From Adiantum capillus-veneris (Eukaryota > Streptophyta > Polypodiopsida > Polypodiales > Pteridaceae): DNA of 64,000 bases. Positions within the stretch are counted from its first letter, which is position 1. Every line of letters starts with the position of its first letter. A model generated the notes under the pieces. It was not told the origin of the DNA, searched no databases, and was given only the letters and a program-made list of their open reading frames with translations. Positions 8,906 through 19,934 of this stretch are shown piece after piece. A program made the position numbers and the translations under genes. The DNA lies in contig CM043964.1 of the NCBI GenBank assembly GCA_014529385.2, positions 105,077,587-105,141,586 of the forward strand, written 5' to 3'.

Positions 8906-10439
8906 TGTAACATCTAATGGCCTAATAACTTATGTGTAACGGAAATTAGCATGAACATAGTGGGCATTTCATTAGAATAGATTCCTAATGAGAATTACAA
9001 GAGTGCTTGGGTGGAGAGAGCAACAAAAAGCATAACACCTAGTTAGATAGCATCGACAACACTTTCAAAAGAGAGAGAAATTAAGCTATTGACAACAGTT
9101 GAGGACCAGATTTTCATGGAGCCGGTCCCCCCTCCAAAAGGCTTTGTATTATGGTTTCTCCCATCAAGAGAGACATTGTACAATACAATTCTTTGTGTTC
9201 CTTCAAGACTAGCTAGTGCAATGAAGATGGAAGCTTCATGCACCAAGCAAAACACTTAATCAAACACAACTTGAATTATCCCCGTTCTCAGACCCAAGAC
9301 CTCACACACCTTCAAAGATGGTGAGAGCTAGCAGGGTATGAGAGTAGATTGAGAGGAAGAAGGAGTATCTTACGAGAAAGATGTACATCTCCTCACATAA
9401 TCACTCATATTAGCATAGCTTAGCTTAGTAATTAGCTTGGTAGAGAAGATGAGCATGCATTGAAGCTTGGCTCTTGGTTGGATTTGCATCCACATGCCAA
9501 GAGATTGTTGATGTAGGCTTCTATCTCACAAGCTTGGAGTAGGTGATGAGCTCTCCATTAAAGCTTGGGAGGAGATAGAGTATTCTTTCTTCACACATGG
9601 TCAAGTGTGAGTGTGTGTGTGTCAATGCCTAGCGAAAATCGGCCCCCTCTCTCTCTTGGGCGAGCCCTAGCTGCTAATTTGGTATGGCTTTTGCCTCATT
9701 GGACCTCCCCAAGTCAAGCCAATAGGTATTAAGCAGCATAAGTGATAGCCTTCTGACATGTGTCCCCCTTTCCCCTTTTGTGAGAGCTTTAGGTAATTAA
9801 ATAATTAAACTAAACTCTCATTGGACCCCTTTGCCTCCTGGCCAATAGGAATCAGGCAAGCCATGGGGCTTCTGAATGCTCATTGGACCCTTTGGGAGAC
9901 TGTCCAATAGCCTTTTAGGAGACTTAATTCTCATTGGTTTCTTTTATTAAATGTTTTTAAATTAATCAAACTACATTTACTCTAGCTTAATTCTCATTGG
10001 TCCACTTCAAAGGTCTTCCAATAGGAATTGGACACACCTTGTGGGCATCTGACCTAGGGAGCTGACATGTGTCCCTCATTCCCTTTGTGTAAAGGGAGCC
10101 TGTGTGTGTGTGTGTGTGTGTGGCTTTCTCTCTCATCCCCTACCTTTAGGGCTCACCCCCTCCCATGTAGGGATGTGCAAAGACTTTTAGGGCACACACA
10201 AAGCATCCAATATTCCCTAGGGTTGACCTTTGGACACAACCTTTGAATTTTGGAACCTTAGCATTTTGGAAGTCTTAATGGGCTGAACCTTACGGTCTTT
10301 TTAGCCCATTGTTGCACATTGCTCTTTTGCAGATGGCCCCCCCTTTGGATCCCTATTTTCCCTCCTTTGGATCCCTACTGTGACCGGTCTGGTAGCTTAC
10401 CCAATATTCTAGCTTTTTCTCCCCTGGTACCTCTCCACA
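8906..10439 (-). repeat. Ret-1 5' LTR, ~1.53 kb
   Basis: On the minus strand the LTR runs from TGTGGAGAGG (10439) to TGTTACA (8906), giving TG...CA ends, and the primer-binding site follows immediately. The 10439 edge is inferred from the TG/ACA ends; the partner LTR is outside the window so it cannot be checked here. Inside are a (TG)n run near 10105-10121 and the ATTGG/CCAAT series at 9698-10031. Confidence 0.75.
9698..10031. promoter_or_regulatory. Series of ATTGG/CCAAT motifs in the Ret-1 LTR
   Basis: ATTGG at 9698, 9820, 9882, 9933, 9996 and 10027; CCAAT at 9719, 9842, 9904 and 10018. Four ATTGG...CCAAT pairs have a similar arrangement with 21-22 bp between starts (CTCATTGGAC...CCAATAGG), so the segment is a degenerate tandem repeat. 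CCAAT boxes are NF-Y sites; a promoter role is inferred. Confidence 0.5.
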
Positions 10440-12343
10440 TTAAATAATCAGTTTAATATGAGAAAATCATTTAGGAGAATTAGATATTGATTTTTATGAC
10501 AATTACTGGTGAACACAAAGAAAAGTTGTCAAGTTAAGTAAAGCTAGATTTTCAGCTAAACAAAGAGCTCATGTTTTCTCACACTTGGAAAAAATGTGGC
10601 TAAGCATAGTTGGAAGATGCTCCTGATTTCTCTAGTATATCTGAAAACAAAAGAGCAAAATGATGGGGAATCATTTCTATCACCATTCACATAAATGCAA
10701 AAACCATCATAGCCCAATTTCATGTAATTAAAGCAAAGGATGTAACAGATAACATCATATTGGTAATGCCAATGGCCCACAAGGTTTTAGAGATACGGAG
10801 TTCAAACAAGATGCAGTTGTCACAGACAACAAAGAATGAAGACAGGGAGTGGTCACTCACAAAGGACAACACAAAGTCCTCGAGCAAAACTCAAATGGAG
10901 ACCGATGCCACAACAGAGCTTATTGAAGATGATTTGTCTCTACCAAATAGAATCTCCAAAGAGCTTAAATAAGAGCACTCAAAAGCAAGTGAAGTTCAAA
11001 TACAACAAACAACAACCATGAAAGCTATTGAACAGAGAATGCCATCAAATCCAGGAGTAAAGAAGAATGGAACTAGGAAGAAATAGGAAGTCTAAAGGTC
11101 AGTCAATCATTTCCAACAAATTTAACATATAGAAATCCTAATGGAAAATAGAGCTGCAAGTCACCTTCCATAGAGACTAAGCTAGATCAAGATGAGACCA
11201 TGCCAAAAGTAGGACAAGGATCTTCAAAAGAAAGACCAATGAGAATAGCTACAATCCTCAACAGTACAAATGGATCAAGTGTCAGATGCAATGCTCTACT
11301 AGATAAAGGAGCAAAGTGTGATATGATTTCAAAGAACATCCAAATAATCCTTGAGATTACTTCAAGTAAATAGGACAGCAAAGAAATGCTAGGTATGTCA
11401 ATCACAAGTTAATAAGAAATGGTTTCTACTCTGAGCATCCAAAAGCATGAATAGCAGATAAAGTTTCGAGTAGATACTTCAAAAGGCATGCTTGTAGATT
11501 TTATCCTTCGACGTCCGTGGCTAGATCAACAGAAGGCTTGCCTAGAAGATACAATGTTGATACTCTCTTTCCCAAGAAGTAGCAAGCAGCAGTTACAGGT
11601 ACCGTTAATGTTGGATTTAGAGTTGCAAAAGTCACAAGATAAATATCACAAAAGTCGCAAGAATCATTGTTAAGTATTGCAGATACAGGTAAAGCTAATG
11701 TGGACCTACAATTGACTAGCACAAAAGGTGTGACATCATATGCCTCAACACCAAAGAACCCTCATGGATCAACTTCTTTGAGCAAATCAAACTTTAGAAA
11801 CATCAAGTCAATTGCTGACCAGAACAAAACCTCTAGGGAGCCATCAAAAAAAGCAAAATTATATCAGCTCAAGTAATCAAGAAAACAAAAGAAAGTCAAG
11901 CAAGTGTTTGTCCCAAGAAATCTTCAAAGTCAGTGATCCAGTGTGGATTGAAGATGAAAGATGAACACAAAGAGACAAACACATGACATGGATAGCATCA
12001 CAATGGAGTTTCAAAGAACATGAGCACTATAGATCTAACACTTAGATATGGGTACCAAAACTACAAGTTAGGGCATATGAACTGCAATCAACACCCTCCC
12101 AGAGTAGAAGCCACTAGGTATCAAGCTTGATTGAATACCTAAGAAGTAGTTAAAAGGCATAACAACATCAAATGCTCCTGAAGTCAACCACAATCTGCAA
12201 AGAACTACAAAGCACACATGGACTCCAAACAATCTTCCTATTGAACAAAGGTTCTACAAAGGCTACACGAATATTTGACTACCAGACAAACATAATCCAA
12301 TTGCAATTGCATTAGAACTATATGAATATCTTGAGAATTCAAA
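10440..12343 (+). pseudogene. Decayed retroelement fragment with retropepsin remnant
   Basis: Plus-strand frames with many stops and shifts. At about 11200-11370 they read SSKERPMRIATILN, then CNALLDKGAKCDMISKN, a retropepsin active-site region in which the usual D-S-G is D-K-G. At 11485-11525 DTSKGMLVDFILRRPWLDQ resembles the ILGRPWL element downstream of the active site. The 12180-12343 end reads TPNNLPIEQRFYKGY and NPIAIALELYEYLEN in one frame. No RT or integrase is seen, and the fragment stops sharply where the Gypsy-A LTR begins at 12344. The retropepsin call is moderate; family and boundaries are uncertain. Confidence 0.5.
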
Positions 12344-14280
12344 AACACAAGCCCCGAGCTTTGAGCACAAAGGAAGACGCCAAGACACAATAGATGGAGT
12401 GGGCAGAATAATGACCTTTTCATTAGAGTTAGGATAGTCTTTAATGTGACATATATAGATATGATCGAGGTCGGCCCCTACACTTATGGCCTTCCTTCAA
12501 CACACCCGGTCGCCCAATTGGCCGGCCTCTTTCTGCCTCCGCTTGCCCTTGGCCTCTGCAACGCCTTTTCAGGGCCCTGTGCCCTCCAGCCTTTCAGTTC
12601 ACTGGCGGCCCACCTCCCCTATGGCGCCCGTATCCCTTGATGACCTTCTTATACACTTGCTCCAAGGCAAGCCCTCGGCTTCAACAATCCTGGCGGCTCC
12701 CCATTGTCATATACAAGCTCTCACTGGCCTGGTTCTTTGAGATGCAGCCACTCCACAACAGATGGTAGCCCCTGGCGGCCCACTTCATGTTCTCATACCT
12801 GCCCCTAGTTGGTAGCACCTCATGGCGGTTCTGACGCCCATGCACGACCACCACATGTTCACCACTTTAATGCAGCTCATGGCGCCTTTCACCACAGGCT
12901 CTGTTCGACCCTCTGTAGCATGCCTCCAACTTACTCATTACGGGCTTGCAGATAACCCCTTGGCTTTGACTTTCTCCCCTGCTCACTGCATGGCTACCCT
13001 CCTTTACTGTAGCGCTACTTACTAGCTACAAAGGGGATGGCTCCACTCAGGCTCCCTCTCTCCAACAGTGCCCTCTTGCTCACACACTTGGCAACCCCCC
13101 TGTCTGGCGCCACTTTCCCTCCTCTTCTCACAGGTTGTGGACGACTTCTCCCATGCATGGCTTCCACATGTTGGTCGCTTCAATCCATGCGCCACTTGAT
13201 GGCCTCGAAATGGAAGGCTGCCCCTTTTTGACTTGCCCTGCTCTATCCCGCCATCTGGTGTTAAAGCAGATAACCCCTTGGCTTTAACTTTCTCCCCTGC
13301 TCACTGCATGGCTACCCTCCTTTACTGTAGCGCTACTTACTAGCTGCAAAGGGGATGGCTCCACTCAGGCCCCCTTTCTCCAACAGTGCCCTCCTCGTTG
13401 ATGGCTTTTGTTCACCTGTTCAGGATTAACTCAATCCTCCCATGCCCTCCCGGTGGCACTCCCTTGCATGGCCTGATCTCATGCCTCTTGCTCACACACT
13501 TGGCAACCCCCCTGTCCGGCGCCACTTTCCCTCCTCTTCTCACAGGTTGTGGGCGACTTCTCCCATGCATGGCTTCCACATGTTGGTCGCTTCAATCCAT
13601 GCGCCACTTGGTGGCCTAGAACTGCATGGCTGCCCCTTCATCGACTTGCCCTGCTCTATCCCGCCACCCTAGACCTGCATCGTTCTGGGTTTTTTTTTAA
13701 GCATGGTGTTATTTTAGACTTCCAAGGTTTTCACTTATATAGGATGCTGTTCCCACCCAAGGACGACCGCAATCCAAAGCACCGCCAAACGGGTATAAGT
13801 CAAGGTCATAGTAGCTGAGTCCAAATACTCCGGGCTTCAAGTAGCCCTAGCCGCCCCTTTGGAGCAGCACTTCAATTGCTCTGTCATTTGCCGATAGTGG
13901 CGGCCACTCCAAGTGAAGACCACCGCGAACTTGCCGTAATCACGAAAAATAGCCTTATTCAATCTTCAATCTTTGAAATAGTCCTCCAAAAAGAACCCGG
14001 TGGCCAAGTAATGGGACCATAGAGTAGCTAGATAGTATATTCCCTACATTTGCGAGCATTTTAATTATTAGAGATTAAAAACCAATGCCTAACCTGCTAA
14101 TTTCCACATCTGGCATACCCATCATGATCAAGCTTGCCGCTACCGGCATCTAATATTGACTTCACCGCCTCGACCTGTATTTGCATGACTCCATACCAAT
14201 GCAAGAACCATTCTACTAGACCGACATAACTTTCACACCAGCATTGCCGAACCCACTGGTTGAATATTTATGTTCAACCA
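12344..14280 (-). repeat. Gypsy-A 3' LTR (left copy, outer edge lost)
   Basis: Similarity with the right copy begins at ACACAAGCCCCGAGC and runs to about 14235; the last part ends TTGAATATTTATGTTCAACCA-like (split: TTGAATATTTATGTTCAA then CCA). Compared with the right copy it carries a ~318-bp tandem duplication (unit starts 12951 and 13269). Pro/Leu-rich ORFs in it are non-coding coincidences. Confidence 0.85.
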
Positions 14281-14400
14281 ATGAAAGCTCTTATTATTCA
14301 AAACTGTAAGCCTGCTAACACTATGCAAAGATGAAATAAAGTCATATGTACAAAGTTTTATTCATGTCTTTTTGCTATCTTGGACTGCACCCTTAAGTGG
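14281..14400. other. Gypsy-A 3' untranslated stretch
   Basis: Short sequence between the end of pol and the 3' LTR. The expected polypurine tract is not well preserved: on the minus strand only AATAATAAGAGC precedes the LTR. Confidence 0.45.
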
Positions 14401-15560
14401 GATGCCCAACCCCTTCAACAAGAACATGATGAACATCTGGCATGAGAGCTCTGTCGAAATAGATCTTGAGACAAACTCCATTTACCCTGTGTCGAAGGAG
14501 CTTACCATTGGACCGCTCTAACTAATAAGTACCATTAGGGAAAGATTTGGAAATTTTGTAGGGCCCAATCCACTTCTTCTTGAACTTTTTCTAGAACATG
14601 AAATCAAGTTAGCTCTCGTACTTCATAACCAAATCCCCTTCTTGTAGCTCCTTTTTTGGCAATCTTTGATTGAACTTTGCCACATGTTTCTCTCTTTGTT
14701 GGACATAGAAATTTTCTGCTGCAGCCTCTCAATCTATCTTCAAAGTCTCCAAGTATGTGACTCTGTCCTGCAAAACATCTTGCTGATTCACATTAACTCG
14801 CCATAAACCTTTTAATGCACATAATTGGATGTGTAGAGGTAAGACTACTTCTTTGCCAAACACCAATTCATAGGGAGTGAAATTGGTGGCCACTTTATAA
14901 GAAGTTCGGTAGGCCCATAAGCATTTATCAAGATTCCCCTCCCAATCTTCCACCTGTTTATAAATATACTTGGTGAGCATTTTGATGATCTGACCATTTG
15001 CACTTTTAACCAAACCGTTACACTGTGGGTGATAGGGAGATGAGAATCTGTGTTGAATTCCCATCTTCTCTACCAAAGCACGTACTAGCTTGCTGCGGAA
15101 TCCTTGTCCTCTGTCTGATATCAAAACCCATGGCACTCCAAACCGACAGCAGACAGAATCAAATACAAACTGAGCAACTGAAAAAGCATTTACCTCCTTG
15201 ACTGCTTTGGCTTCTACCGACCTTGTGAGGTAGTCGATAGCTACCAAGATGTACTTTTTTCCACTTGTAGACTTGGGAAGCGGGCCAATAGCGTCCAATC
15301 CCCACTTTCAGAATGCATTTTGGGCCAAGATAGCCCCTTGTGACTCTTCTACTAAACGCCGCTCACCCATAACTTGACATTCGTGACACGACTTACACCA
15401 ATAATGAACATCTCGTACAAGAGATGGCCACCAAAAACCTGCTCTGAGAATGGGAAAAGAGTACCTGATCTTTACCTTGATGCCCTCTTTCTTCATGGCA
15501 TTGTGTCAAGACCATGCCGATCTCCTTCTTGTAGAGAACTCTCCTCAATATTCCATCATG
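14400..15560 (-). pseudogene. Gypsy-A integrase
   Basis: Minus-strand frames read an HHCC-like zinc domain (CHEERGHQGK then WCKSCHECQ), a central DDE core (LDAIGPLPKSTSGKKYILVA-IDYLTR; LISDRGQGF; NGLVKSANGQIIK) and a C-terminal domain reaching WIGPYKISKSFPNGTY near 14570. Integrase inserts element cDNA into chromosomes. The position normally held by the catalytic Glu (NGLVERANGQ in relatives) is Lys-Ser here, so catalysis would be lost. In-frame stops separate the pieces at about 15300 (TGA where Trp is expected, FxKWGLD), 14729 (TGA), 14620 (TAA) and 14605 (TAG). The zinc domain is split by a frame change near 15450-15500. Confidence 0.85.
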
Positions 15561-16421
15561 GCCATATACCATAAGGTCTTCACCTATCAAAGTGAACCTC
15601 CTAGCCTTTTGGGTATTCCTTTTTCTTTGTAGCTTGGACATGCCTGTGGGACCTCGACGTGTGCTCAAGAAATCATCAACATCTTTCAATGTTTCCCTAC
15701 CTGCATAGCTGGCCGGTGCCACATATAAACTTGCCACGTGCATCTGTACCCGACTACTGGCTAACTGGTCATCTTCTTGATTTCGCTCCCTCCTAACATG
15801 CTTGAATTGCACCACTTCAAAAAATTTCAATAACTTTTTAATAGGAAAAAACCAATGCTTGAGAGAATCTCTCTTCACCTTCCATTGCCCTAAGAGTTGT
15901 TTTATAACCAAAAGAGCATCTCCCTTCACTATGAGCCTGGATATCCCAAACTCGATACACTTCTTAAGGCCCAAGTGGAGATCCAAGTACTCTGCCTCGT
16001 TGTTTGTATGCACATCCTCCAAATCATAAGCTTTTGAAAAAATAGTGTTACCTTGTGGATCCTGTATAACGACTCCGCCTCCAGCTTTTTGGACAACCCT
16101 CCTGTAAGGACCATCGAACCACATGACAAAGTCTTCTTTTAGATCCGGTTCATCATTTGCCTCTTCTCGAACCACCTTGGGATACATAGGCAAATCCACA
16201 CCCTTATTAACCAGCACGTCTGCAAGATGTGACCTGCAAGTGTGATCAATTTTAAACTCAAAATCAAACTCCTGTAACTCTAGCACCCACTTCATAATGC
16301 GCCTCCTTGGTCGTAGGTGAAGCACCACTTCAGGTAACAAATTGTTAGAGGTAAGCACATAAAACCTGCAAACAATTAAATGCACTTTGAACTTCTTGCA
16401 AGCAAACACTAGTGTCATCAC
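15500..16421 (-). pseudogene. Gypsy-A RNase H and tether
   Basis: Continues from RT. The first ~60 codons complete the RT-proximal RNase H (VFACKKFKVHLIVCRFYVLTS, HLRPRRRIMKWVLELQEFDF). From about residue 90 a second, plant-type RNase H follows: WFDGPYRRVV (first Asp), THTNNEAEY-like HTNNEAEYLDL (Glu) and LIVKGDALLVIKQL (Asp), the expected D-E-D pattern. The enzyme removes the RNA strand during cDNA synthesis. A TAG at 16422-16424 separates it from the upstream frame (SYTEAE then RVMTLVF). Two RNase H-like segments in a row are typical of Tat-type gypsy elements, which is the likely clade. Confidence 0.8.
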
Positions 16422-16424
16422 CCG

Positions 16425-17420
16425 CTACTCAGCCTCTGTGTAAGACATCTCTCCTAGACTGATGACCCGACTCTCAAAGTAGACAGGTTTGTAGCACCGC
16501 CCTACCTTTTGTAGTAGGACTGCACCAATTGCAATTGTATCGACTGTCATAGCAACATAAAAATCATCCGCACGGTTGGAAGGACAAACAGTAGGCAATT
16601 GACGTAAGATTTCTTGAACCGTGTCAAAAGCTGCCTGTGTGTCTTCATTCCATTGAAAGCCATGAACCTCTTGACTCATTTTTTGAAGAGGGTATACATA
16701 CTGTGAAAGCATCCAAGAGAATTGAGAGAGGTACTTCAATTTATGCACAAATGATGCCAAAGCTGTAGCACTTTTGGGATGCTCCATCAACACAAGAGCC
16801 TTTACCTTGTCCGGATCTGCTTCAATACCATTCTGTGCGACCACATGCCCTAGCAAGTGAGCTCAAGGTTTAGCTAACTTGCACTTTTTGAGATTCAATT
16901 GACCACCCGCTTCATCCAGTCGATGAAAACATTACTTTAACTTTGACAAATGATCATTCCTAGAGCTGTAACACCCTATGTCATCCATGAAAACTCTGAT
17001 AAACTTACCAAGGTAGGGACCGAACACTTTATTCATCCAATCTTGAAAAGTTGCATAATCATTCACTAAGCCGAAGGGCATTCTGCGGTAAGCAAAACAG
17101 CCCCATGGAGAAATGAAAGTGGTTTTCAATTGGTCTTCAAGTGCAATTCCTATCTGGAAGTATCCAGAGAAGCCATTCATAATAGAGTACCTTTCATGAC
17201 CTGCAAATTGATTTAAAATTTCATCCTGAAAGGGTAAAGGATAATAGTTCCGCTTGGTTGCAGCATTTAAAGGCTTATAATCTATACACACTTGCCATTT
17301 TCCGTTCTTCTTAGGTGTTATGACAACCGTGGAGACCCATTCAAATTCTTGCACAGGATAGATAATACCTTCATCCAATAGCTTGTTGATTTCTTGCTAT
17401 AGAGAGCTTCCTGCTGAATT
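16425..17420 (-). pseudogene. Gypsy-A reverse transcriptase
   Basis: Minus-strand frames carry classic RT blocks: LLDEGIIYPVQEFEWVSTVV, KKNGKWQVCIDYKPLNAATK, YFQIGIALEDQLKTTFISPW, FAYRRMPFGLVNDYATFQDW, and the catalytic box as IRVFMDDIGCYS (FMDD). The thumb/connection follows (LGHVVAQNGIEADPDKVKAL, FQWNEDTQAAFDTV). The enzyme copies element RNA to DNA. In-frame stops at about 17400 (TAG), 16860 (TGA, where Trp is plausible) and 16424 (TAG) break it. FMDD instead of the common FIDD/FVDD is conservative. Confidence 0.88.
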
Positions 17421-17469
17421 TCCCCTAACCTCCTTAGCTTTTGTGCCTTTGGTTTATGCCCCTCCTTGA

Positions 17470-17560
17470 GTATGATCCTGTGTTTGACTTCCTAATTGGC
17501 ACCTCGCAAATCTTTATGTTTGACTTCCTAATTGGCACCTCGCAAATCTTTATACTTAGT
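17470..17560 (-). repeat. 36-bp in-frame tandem duplication in Gypsy-A pol
   Basis: The segment starting TTTGACTTCCTAATTGGCAC at 17483 recurs at 17519, exactly 36 bp later. On the minus strand it encodes KDLRGAN-stop-EVKH twice, so both copies carry the same TAG. Confidence 0.9.
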
Positions 17561-17689
17561 GGCAAACAAATTAGGATAGGATGCATAGAGTTGCACATAA
17601 CTTTCCTTCTCTTTCTTTGTTAAGTCTTCTCCTAGCATACCACTTACCTCATGGGCATCAATAGGGAAAACTTGAGCTTGCATACCTTC

Positions 17690-18307
17690 TTATGGAATAG
17701 AGTTATTGATAGTAACCCCAAAGAGATCAACATTAGCATGGAGGAGATCGTCATCACTCTTTCCCTGTTTTGTATCTGTGTAGCCTTCATCATAGGTTGA
17801 CTCCGTTTTGTATTCGTAGCTTGTTGTAGAATCATATCCCTCATCCTTCGCCATGGGATGAGAGAAACTCTCCCTCGTCCGTAGATCAAGCATCACTTGT
17901 CTATCATTCTCTTTATCAAATAAAGTAAATACCTCTTTTCCCCAATCCTGCTTGGCCCCCATTGCAAGAAGCCATGGTCTACCCAATATGATAGGATAAG
18001 CATTGTCGCCAGCTTTCATAACAAAAAAACCAATAAGGCATTCAACACCCATAACCTTTACCTTCACATCCTGTGCTATGCCCAAACACCTGGCCTTGGT
18101 ATGGTTGGCCATCCTCATTCACACATTAGATCTTACCACTTCTTTAACTCCTGCATCCTTCATGGCGGATTCGGTCATGACACACACTTGGACCCCTCCA
18201 TCGACGTATGCCTGTACCTGCATCTTCTTTTCAATAAAAGAATCAACAAGTGGAAGCACATCCGTTGGACTCGCAACCCTCAATGCTAGATTTCCCAGAG
18301 TATGCAC
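17690..18307 (-). pseudogene. Gypsy-A aspartic protease
   Basis: Two minus-strand frame segments separated by a TGA near 18120. The first (18307-18122) has VDSFIEKKMQVQAYVDGGVQ, where D-G-G takes the place of the retropepsin D-S/T-G. The second (18118-17690) has VECLIGFFVMKAGDNAYPII then LGRPWLLAMGA, the conserved ILGRPWL downstream element. The enzyme would cleave the gag-pol polyprotein. The tail is acidic and Tyr/Asp-rich, leading towards RT. D-G-G occurs naturally in some plant gypsy clades, so it is not necessarily a mutation. Confidence 0.75.
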
Positions 18308-18309
18308 AG

Positions 18310-19526
18310 CTTGGTGCTAGCACTAGTAGACCACTGACGTCGCAATTTAGGATTTAAGGCAAGCAGCTGATCAAAAGTAATATTAGCCTTTTGGTTCTTG
18401 ACATCACTCACCAAGTCATATTCGGTATGATCCCTTCCAAGTTGGTAGTCGGATTGCTTGATTTTGAGTCTCCTTCTTCTTTTGCTTGTCTCTGGAATCT
18501 CTCTACCTTCGTCGACCTTCCCTTTGCCTTCGCGAGCTCTAGTCTCCCCTTCTGTCTCCGTCTCTCTTCCTTCACGTGCCCTCTTGTTGGCCAAAACATC
18601 CACTACCTGCTCATCTACTCCAATTATATTAACACGATGAACTTCTTCATTACCTTGAGGAGCGGGAGGCACAAGATTGCCAGACTGCTGATCTCTTTGC
18701 CCGTTCAATTGCCCTTGTCCTCTCCCTCTTCCGAATAGTGGGTACATACCTCCTCTTTCCCTTGGTGGATGCGGGAAATCCGGTGCGTAGTGTCCTTCTT
18801 CACCACAATTATAGCAAAGGCCAGGCAATTGCCTAGCGCCCGCTCTTTGCTACCCTCTGTCCATCACACTCAAACGAAGCTCTTGCATTTGTTCCGATAA
18901 ATCTTGAACAGTACGTACCTAGTGTTGAGGAATAGTTGCCACTCCACGATTTTCTTGATCCTCTGCACGAACCTCGCCTTGAGGGCTTGGTGGCTGCTCG
19001 TATCCCATCATACCTTGTTCCATCTTCTTCTTGATCTTCCTGCTCTTTGCTTGAGCAATTGCTACAGCACCGTTGTAGTTATCGGGGCTTTCGAAATCCA
19101 CCTTTTCTTGTACCTTGGGATGTAGGCATGACATAAATTTGTCCATCTTGAAATAGTCGACGTTGGCCAATTGCATTGATGTCGCTAATTCTGCCCAACA
19201 TTCTTCAAACCGATTAAGATATAAGTAAATTCTTCACTTACATCTTGTCTGAGAGCTTTTAGCTTCGCGTCCATATCCATAGGTGATACTTCCTTTCGAA
19301 AATGTTGTAAGAAACTAGTCTGTAGAGCCGGCCATGCATGTCGCAGCTCGCCCTGCAATCTATCGAACCATGCTTTCGCCTTGCCACGTAACACAAATGG
19401 AAAAGTGTCCATCTTGTTGTCTTCATTAGGCATCCACAATGATAGCATGTATAATTCAAAGTCTGCAATCCATTCGACTCAATCCTCCTCACCTGTGAAA
19501 ATAGGACCATAGCTTCGAACTGCCAT
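18310..19526 (-). pseudogene. Gypsy-A gag with zinc knuckle
   Basis: ATG at 19526 opens MAVRSYGPIFTGEED; a TGA follows, then VEWIADFELYMLSLWMPNED, FPFVLRGKAKAWFDRLQGEL and FLQHFRKEV, a typical retrotransposon gag (PF03732-like) core. A frame shift near 19218 moves the reading to FEECWAELATSMQLANVDYF and on through a Gln/Glu-rich region. The nucleocapsid knuckle at ~18820 is CYNCGEEGHYAPDF: the fourth ligand of CX2CX4HX4C is Phe, so the knuckle is damaged. Stops also occur near 18917 (TAG) and 18850 (TAG). The remainder (18700-18310) is charged and low-complexity. Gag would form the particle and bind RNA. Confidence 0.82.
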
Positions 19527-19598
19527 GGTATCCTTCGGTTGATCTTTACACTGTTTTCTTCAAAGCTATCAGTGGATCCTCAGTGGGGGCACCACTTA
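19527..19598 (-). promoter_or_regulatory. Gypsy-A leader and primer-binding-like site
   Basis: Minus strand 19594-19577 reads TGGTGCCCCCACTGAGGA four bases after the LTR end (CATTCCA). It begins with TGG, as required to pair with tRNA CCA-3', but I cannot name the tRNA. Confidence 0.6.
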
Positions 19599-19881
19599 TG
19601 GAATGGGGGAAATGGGAACACATACAATACACAAGCTAGATGCCTGGTCTATAGCCCAACAAATATCCAGCACCCCAAGACACTCGGATAGACTCACACA
19701 CACTGTATTTTCTGTATGGTTTTACTAGGAAGCTCGTAATTTGTTGAATTCACAACTACAACTGCCTAGCGATATGCACCTTACCAACACAAACTCGTCA
19801 ATAGCTCAACACCTAACACACACCTCAAACAATACAACATAGTGGCAATCATTCCCTCCCATCTCTTGCTCTCTCTTGCAC

Positions 19882-19934
<53 letters not shown>

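Noticed and set aside
12446-13818. Pro/Leu/Ser ORFs, repeated at 20104-21383
   Set aside because: They lie in both LTRs of Gypsy-A and follow the repeat, with no motif.
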